Below are positions 57,787 to 64,000 of a stretch of DNA of 64,000 bases, piece after piece. Under the pieces are notes generated by a model that did no database searches, was not told the DNA's origin, and saw nothing but the letters and a program-made list of their open reading frames with translations. Positions within the stretch are counted from its first letter, which is position 1. Every line of letters begins with the position of its first letter. The position numbers and the translations under genes are program-made. The stretch comes from Ciborinia camelliae (lineage: Eukaryota; Ascomycota; Leotiomycetes; Helotiales; Sclerotiniaceae). The stretch spans positions 1,442,777-1,506,776 of the forward strand of contig JANPYM010000013.1 in NCBI GenBank assembly GCA_025890175.1, written 5' to 3'.

Positions 57787-57843
57787 GACTACCTAGGTAG
57801 GTAGGTACTCAACCTGCCTAGTACCTACCGACTAGGTATTTTG
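57787..57843. repeat. TAGGTA/TACCTA palindromic repeat cluster
   Basis: CTACCTAGGTAGGTAGGTAC is followed by ACCTGCCTAGTACCTACC and CTAGGTA. The first part is nearly self-complementary around CCTAGG. Confidence 0.7.
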
Positions 57844-60020
57844 ACCGTCTCAAAAGTACGGCTACATACCGCATGTCTATGAATACCACGGACGGCTAGC
57901 TCTACCCGACTAACTTCGTCGGACTTATAGTTCTTCTCAAAAGTATTTCGAGTATCAACCGCGCCAGGAGCAACCATGTAATTAGATGGATGTGAGATCC
58001 ATTTAAAGAGTGCGCAGTTCCTGAACTCTATATCAAAACCCCAAGTATACCCTAAAGTAGACTTAAGAGTTAAAGTACAGTAAGGTTATGTGTTGTTTGT
58101 GTAACCGCTCGTATCAATTATTGCAATCAAATACCCCTAATCCAAAACATAGGCCATGATTGTTAAGTTCTGAGAAAATCATCAACTTCTGGATGAGATG
58201 ACTACAGGGTCAAAGGGGAAGCTTTCACAACCGAAAGGCTGTGCAAATACCCGAACAAGATTGCGATTGCAGGGAGCTACCACGCCAATGCGATTCTACG
58301 AGCATTCATTCTCTCCAGTGTCAACGAATCCCCCCTCCTAATCCCCCACGATAATCATTGATGTCACGACAATAATCTTCAATGTCCTCAGCCCGTCACT
58401 CGCAGACGTTCCTGATCAAATGTTTCCCCTTAATGGCCGTCAGATCGACAGTATCTATGATGTGTTGGTTCTCCATCAGCACTTACTTTTACTGTGCCTT
58501 ATCAGCAAATCGACCTACAGATCTCCGTTCATATCAATAACCCAGAACACCAAATTACAACCCCTTCACTCTCTGAGCCCTCAAGAAAGTCCTATCTTGC
58601 CACAATAACAGACGTTCCTCTTGGATTTTGGCAAGGCTCGGACAACAGCAATTACCGTAATCAAAAATCTTTGGCTCAATAATGTCTATATTGAGGGTAG
58701 GGGAGCATTGATGATGACTCTGATGAGAATATGAGATGATGTCTGACATTGTCTGTGCGAGGACAGTACTATCAAAATCCTAGTCAACCTGAATGTACAT
58801 GCAGGCTGCAGCAAGCACAAGTTGCACAACAGGGCTCTATTGGAAACCCGGTATTCTCGTTGATAACGAAGCCCGCATTGGTTCGACACGCATATCTCCT
58901 ATCATATGAAGTCGGAGAATCCGGATATCTTGGGATGCTTGGTCAAATCTCTGCACCATGCACATTGCACACTGGAAAGTTCTATGTATATCTTGATACC
59001 TACCCAATCGTACCATAACGATGAGAAGGAGATGTATACAAGGTCGGTTGTAGAACTCACATATTGTCTTAGAAGAAGCAATCGAATGGTCTCCACAGGC
59101 TCCACGACAACAGGTGAATAGTCATCCAAAAAAGAACCATAAGGAGTACTGTACGTGTACTGTATTTAATGCAATCAGCTGGAAATCGATCCATAAAAAA
59201 AGATCGCCATGATACTTGCAGTTCAGGAGAAAGAGAGAACATTTCTAGAACATTTTCCTCCATATATTTGACGCGTTCTTAAGCTACCGCCAGGTGCGAG
59301 CTAGGCCACTACTATGTATCATGTGTGAACTTGAAAGTTATGAACGAGCTTTTGAAATAAAAAGTGGAATTGATATCTTAAACCAAGGAAGACCATCCTG
59401 CTTTTCTATGGATGACCATGGGTTATTATGGATAAACATGTCAATCTGATCGACCACTCATCTAGGGCTACGGATGTTCAATGTTTGATGTCAAAACTTG
59501 GGTTATGGGAATTCTGCTTTGAGCTTCCTAATGGAATCAACATCCAGCTACCACTGTTTTATGCAAATTTGAGGCTCGAAATCAATACAAGATATCGAAA
59601 GCACGATTGACAATAGGCAACAAGCAACAACACATATATTTGAGGAAGCCTTTACTATTGTATTGGTCTCATACTCGGAGGTTCCCTCTCAATTGGAACC
59701 AAATATGTACTATCTCATGATTCTCATCACACAGTTATAAGGTCGAACAATCCTGAATGCCTCAAGTACCCAACCAATGCAATCCTCCGAATCTCCGATA
59801 TACGATAAAATGCTTCTTTCAAGGTCCATACGAAGCAGGATTTCAGGATTATCGCCATTGTAATTTGTATCAAAAAAACACTATGGCAGTATGGATGTTC
59901 TTTGCCAATCACTTCCAAGTATAACTAACAAGGCAGCTGATTTTCAGGTACCTAGTATGTTCAACTGCAGGTTATGAATCTTACGATGGAAGAAAATAAA
60001 AATCCCATCCGTTTGGCCAA

Positions 60021-60040
60021 GGCAAGCTTGCAAGCTTGCC
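60021..60040. repeat. Perfect 20-bp palindrome
   Basis: GGCAAGCTTGCAAGCTTGCC equals its own reverse complement and is extended by one or two mirrored bases. It also contains two AAGCTTGC units in tandem. Role unknown. Confidence 0.7.
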
Positions 60041-60462
60041 AAGATATTTAGGAACAGGGGAACTTTATACCAAAGTTTTCCATTGGAGATCAAAAAGAAA
60101 TCTTCCGAAATTAGTATTACTATGATGGCCCTACTGTTACTCTCGCAACTCGGACTCGGGTTTGTAATATATTTTAAGGTAGGCCCGGTGAGCGGGAAGT
60201 AAGTACCATTATGTTTTCGTTGGCTTATTTGGAAATTACTGCGCTGGTCGCAATCTTATACCTATCTCATCTTCACGCGCATATCATCTATTCACGTGCA
60301 TCGATGGACCAAAATGCCATATTTACTGTAGTACAGTATATACAAGTAAGAAATATATAAACAACGTTTCTCCATTCCAGTCCCAAGAGTTTTCGATCTT
60401 AATGTTAAAGCGAGATTTCACGCGTAATTAGGCACGACTTTCAAGGCAGGAATACCAACATC

Positions 60463-60798
60463 TATGGATCGCAAAGATTTTTCCTTGCCAGAAAGTGGCA
60501 CTGGCAGTGGCAGTGGCAGTGATAATCCAGTACAACTTCATTTGCATGCATGCGTGCGTGTTCACGTATGTAGTATCTTGTCGTCTCAGTGTTTCAGCGT
60601 TTAGAAATACCCGCCTCTTCTCAGCTTACTGGGACAATTATACCAATATTCCGCCAGTTTGCGAAAACAATAAATGCCCAGTCTTGTAGTACTTGCAAGA
60701 TCCTTTGGAGATCATTATTGGAAACTCATGCTCGTGGGCAATTAAATCTCCGAGCGAATAGCCTATCATATTGTAACAAAGCTATTGCCACCGCTTGA
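60463..60798 (+). CDS. Possible small two-exon protein (weak)
   Basis: The ATG at 60463 opens MDRKDFSLPESGTGSGSGSD. A frame from about 60592 reads RLEIPASSQLTGTIIPIFRQ ... SCSTCKILWRSLLETH and ends ATA. Joining them needs either a 32-nt (GTATGT) or a 44-nt (GTGCGT) intron ending TTTCAG; both keep frame but are short for this genome. The CSTCKILWRSL segment recalls the Cys-rich N-termini of some HET proteins, so this may be a fragment of one. Low confidence. Confidence 0.25.
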
Positions 60799-62686
60799 CG
60801 AAACGTTGGACGGTGAAGGATGCAGAATGCCTGGCTGTCAGAGTTCGACGGGACAGATGGATGCAACGTCAGGTGGCAGAGGACATCGGTATCTTACGCA
60901 GGGAAGCCACCTCCTCTATCCTTCGCCTGAGGCTCGGAGTCGTGTATGAGTTGTTATGGCAATTTTTTATTTCTTACTTCAAGTCCGGGTCTGGATTGGC
61001 GGAAGAAACAGAATGTACTTTCTATAAATACGAGATCGCATACTAGATCTGATGTCTTTTTGTATGCTGCTAGTCTTATTCCTGATTTATGGTTTAAAAC
61101 TTAGGAGGTTTGTTTGGTTTTATTCCAGAGGAGGTTCTATATTTGTTCTATTGATTGAAAACATTGTTTTATAATGTGTATTACATGCTTTGATTCTGCT
61201 TCAACTACCCATGTACACTTGAAAGATCCCATCACCTCTCTCCTCTCTCTCCTCTCTTTCCTTTTCCTCCCCTCTCCTCCCCTTCCCTTCCCTTTATACC
61301 TTCATTTCTTCCTCTAAGATCCTAACCAGCAATGAGCCCTTTTCGATCAGATCACCATACCGCTCTTCTCTCTTTCACCCCTCCCTCTACTTCGTTGCAT
61401 TCTATTCCATCAACCTCCAGATCCCATATTACATATAGTATACAGGATACCGCAAATCACAACTCGCAATTTCCGAGCTCTCCTCATTTTTCCCGTAATG
61501 CGCATCCCCTAATATTATCTCTTATTATTAATGGTATTTAAAATCCATGGTTTCATAATAGAACGAAGAAGTATAATATAACTAGCTCTTTGTTCGGTGT
61601 AGTTAAAAATTCCATTATATTACCATATTATTGTGTTATGGTAGTACTAGTGCTAGAGGATTAGTATATCCCAAGTGATGCTTTACTATAATGTATCATA
61701 TTGTATCTTTATCGAGATGTAGTCGCGATTTGCGGCTTATTCAGATCATTGGAGTGTATTGTTGGGATGGGGGCTTGTACTGGGGGAGATGATTGGATGG
61801 TTAGAGGGAAGAGGGAGGGGGCTGGATTGAAGGGAGTTGGGCTGGGTAGGAGTGAGCAAGTGAGTGAGGAAAGAGGGAAGAGAGATCAGAGCAGAGGGGA
61901 GATGAAGAGGGAGAATAAGGGAAGGGAGGAGGAGATGAGATAAGATAAGATAAGATGGGATGAGATTAGATGTTTTAAGGTTAAACAGTAAACGAGAGGC
62001 AAAAGGAGAAAGGGGAAGAAATACAATGTCAAACTATAGAAAGAATCACCCGGAGGCTCTGAAGTCTACTGCGATGGTAGCCCTGAAAATTATCAAGTTT
62101 CAAGTTCCCGCTGATAAATCACAAGCAAGAAGTGTCTTGAAGTGGCAGTGTGCACTGTGTAGTGAATACAGTAGCTGGATTGGTGACACTGTAGATATCT
62201 GGTGATCTATCTACGGATATCGTTTGATAGTTATTTTTACAGAGGCAAAAGATATCAAAGTCTTTCGTCGAGCAAGCATAAAAGGTTTTTGATTTAATTT
62301 CTCTTTGCTATAACATAAGATCTCTTTTTTCCATTTCATCTATAATTCTTAACGAAGAAAAGGGGTTCAGGATGGATAGATAAATGGATGGGTAGATAGC
62401 CCTTATTAATAATAGTTGGTGTATAGATGATGTCGTTTAATGATTGATAACTCTTTCCTTTCCCGAGGAGGAAACAGGTTTTAGAGGTGTAACTAGCCGA
62501 GTAAACGATTATATTAATCATTATATGGTTGATGTCCCCTTTCCCTCTCCGAATTCTAGGCTATCTAGCATTATGGGAAGGCGCCATGGAGTGCCTTGGT
62601 ATAATCAATGCTACTTACCTAGATACTTCGGCCAAGCAAATTCACCTTTGCATTATTTCATATTCTTTAAAAAAATTGATATCAAT

Positions 62687-63597
62687 ATGTCTGCAGAATT
62701 AGCAACCCCACAAGTACCAATTACTCTAAGCAACTTCCACGACCATATCAGATTCCCGTCAGAATGCCGCCTCAATATATACAGTTCCCTCCTTTCAATG
62801 ACTATTTTCGGGGCTCCTCCTCCAATCCTATTTGCCATGTCTGGCACCCGAGATTATCCGGCGTTGAAAGATGACTACAAAAGACTTAACTTTCTTCTTA
62901 CGGATAAAACGATTGAGGAGTTCAGAAGACTAGGCCATCGCGATGGAAGTTTAGAGAAGATTCGTTTTTTGAATATTAGAAGTACTCAGGCTTTGTGAGT
63001 ATTGTTTGTCTCGTCCGTTTCCAGACAACGAAAAAGATCATGGTTATCTGGTCTAGAAATGGATAATAGAAGCCATGGCAAGATTATGCTAACATACTTG
63101 TGAATAGTTCCTATGATTGCCCTCTTCGGGCACATATAAGCAAAATAAAGAATAATTTTCAGGAGATTAATATTGAGATCGTATTGAAGGATCAGATGCT
63201 ACAACTAACGAGGCCATTATATTTGGTCGATACAAGCAATGAAATAGCTAAAATGAGTACTGCTACAATGACGATAGTGCGGGTTAGGTTCTTGCAGTGG
63301 AAAGATGACGAGGAAATCGAGAATTGTGTTGCTAAAATCAATCGTTTTTCCAGGGTTAAATGGGGGGGCACAAATGGGAAGATGTTGAAGATGGGGGAGA
63401 GGGAATGGAAGGGAATAGATGGGATCTTGTATGGAGAGGAAGAGCAAATCTGGGTTTGGGAGATGGCCATGAGAGATATTGTACAATTGAAGGTTGGGGA
63501 GGCGGACAGGGTTAGGGAACCTTGGAGTGTTGCGAATATGCTGAGACGATTATGCACATATCTTGGATGGTTTTGGGGAAGGAGAATGAGCGAATAA
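62687..63597 (+). CDS. Hypothetical protein, intact member of an unnamed two-copy family
   Basis: Two exons, 62687-62994 and 63108-63597, giving 265 residues. The intron has a GTGAGT donor, a TGCTAAC branch point and a TAG acceptor, phase 2. The N-terminus FHDHIRFPSECRLNIYSSLL resembles the F-box-like or 2EXR type opening of many fungal proteins. Then comes SMTIFGAPPPILFAMSGTRDYPALKDDYKRLNF, shared with the frameshifted gene at 42776-43557, IRFLNIRSTQALF, and a second exon with TIVRVRFLQWKDDEEIENCV and a Trp-rich end (LYGEEEQIWVWEM; WSVANMLRRLCTYLGWFWG). No enzyme motif, signal peptide or membrane segment. Function unknown. Confidence 0.7.
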
Positions 63598-64000
63598 ATT
63601 TCGATAGTCCGTTGGGATATTTTTGCCCATCAATTCTTTTAAGCGGGTGGGCATTAACGATACAGCACTACAGCACTGTTGGTATAAATTCCAATTTGGT
63701 ATTCGGCGACGATATCATGATTATGCTACTAATTATTCTCGGGTTGGGGTGGTAAATTATTAATGAACGACACAGTAGTATATGCTCAATCCAGCAACAT
63801 GATGCCAATCTACCTACTCGAAAACCATGAATTAGATACACACCCGTACCCCCCTCCCCGGTCTTAGACTTTTCTTCTGACAACAATAAGTATTTGAATC
63901 TTCATCCTTCAGGCGAGATACATATCCTTGATGCTCATATCAAGAAGTTCCCCATTCCATCATAATGAGATAAAATCATGATGTTCAAATCGACGCCATA
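63598..64000. other. Right-end intergenic sequence
   Basis: About 400 nt to the window end with no gene or repeat recognised. Confidence 0.45.

Larger units (their letters stand above)
55488..62686. other. Gene desert of about 7 kb
   Basis: No gene with firm support. Contents: GA-rich tract (56216-56272), T-rich tract (56400-56460), TAGGTA repeat clusters (56533-56872, 57787-57843), a 20-bp palindrome (60021-60040), a TGGCAG tandem (about 60504-60528), C/T-rich tract (61236-61300) and AAGAT/GATGA repeats (61930-61965). One weak two-exon candidate is listed at 60463-60798. Other open frames are short, lack good splice signals and resemble nothing known to me. Confidence 0.5.

Noticed and set aside
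58749..59121. Overlapping plus-strand frames in the gene desert
   Set aside because: Short, mutually overlapping and without recognisable motifs.

Overview
The window looks like nuclear DNA of a filamentous ascomycete. Introns are short (mostly 45-90 nt, GTANGT donors, occasional TGCTAAC branch points), ribosomal and mitochondrial housekeeping genes are intron-rich, and HET, F-box and ankyrin genes and many small lineage-specific genes are present. Gene content and the many TAGGTA repeats suggest a leotiomycete, perhaps Sclerotiniaceae (Botrytis/Sclerotinia type); that placement is inference. A run of Ns marks a draft assembly, so single-base frameshifts may be errors. Multi-exon models were built by hand from splice signals and frame continuity.

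Layout. 1-7 kb: an F-box gene cut by the left edge, an alpha/beta hydrolase, then mitochondrial ATP synthase subunit d, nascent polypeptide-associated complex alpha and ribosomal protein eL14, all three on the minus strand. 8.7-11 kb: a fatty acid transporter/very-long-chain acyl-CoA synthetase. 11-17.7 kb: gene-poor, AT-rich, with a broken HET gene and a small two-exon Cys-containing gene. 17.7-25.2 kb: a GPI-anchored GH16 glucanase, then two head-to-head C2H2 zinc finger genes, the second fused to ankyrin repeats. 26.5-31 kb: two neighbouring genes with a TPR-like helical module, one a giant coiled-coil protein. 31-36.4 kb: a TMEM19/DUF92 membrane protein, a TA-flanked MITE, a secreted amidase and a hAT-like MITE. 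39-48 kb: RNase P subunit Rpr2, the mRNA export helicase Sub2, a frameshifted gene of an unnamed family, an assembly gap and RNase P/MRP subunit Pop1. 48.6-55.5 kb: an unknown protein and a Mug72-like ketopantoate reductase family protein. 55.5-62.7 kb: a gene desert rich in TAGGTA repeats. 62.7-63.6 kb: the intact relative of the frameshifted gene.

The genes do not form a biosynthetic cluster. The coherent themes are gene expression (Rpr2, Pop1, Sub2, NAC alpha, eL14) and cell surface or lipid metabolism (GH16, acyl-CoA synthetase, hydrolase, amidase). The most novel items are the undescribed two-member family (42776-43557 and 62687-63597), the coiled-coil/TPR gene pair and the two non-autonomous transposon-like elements.
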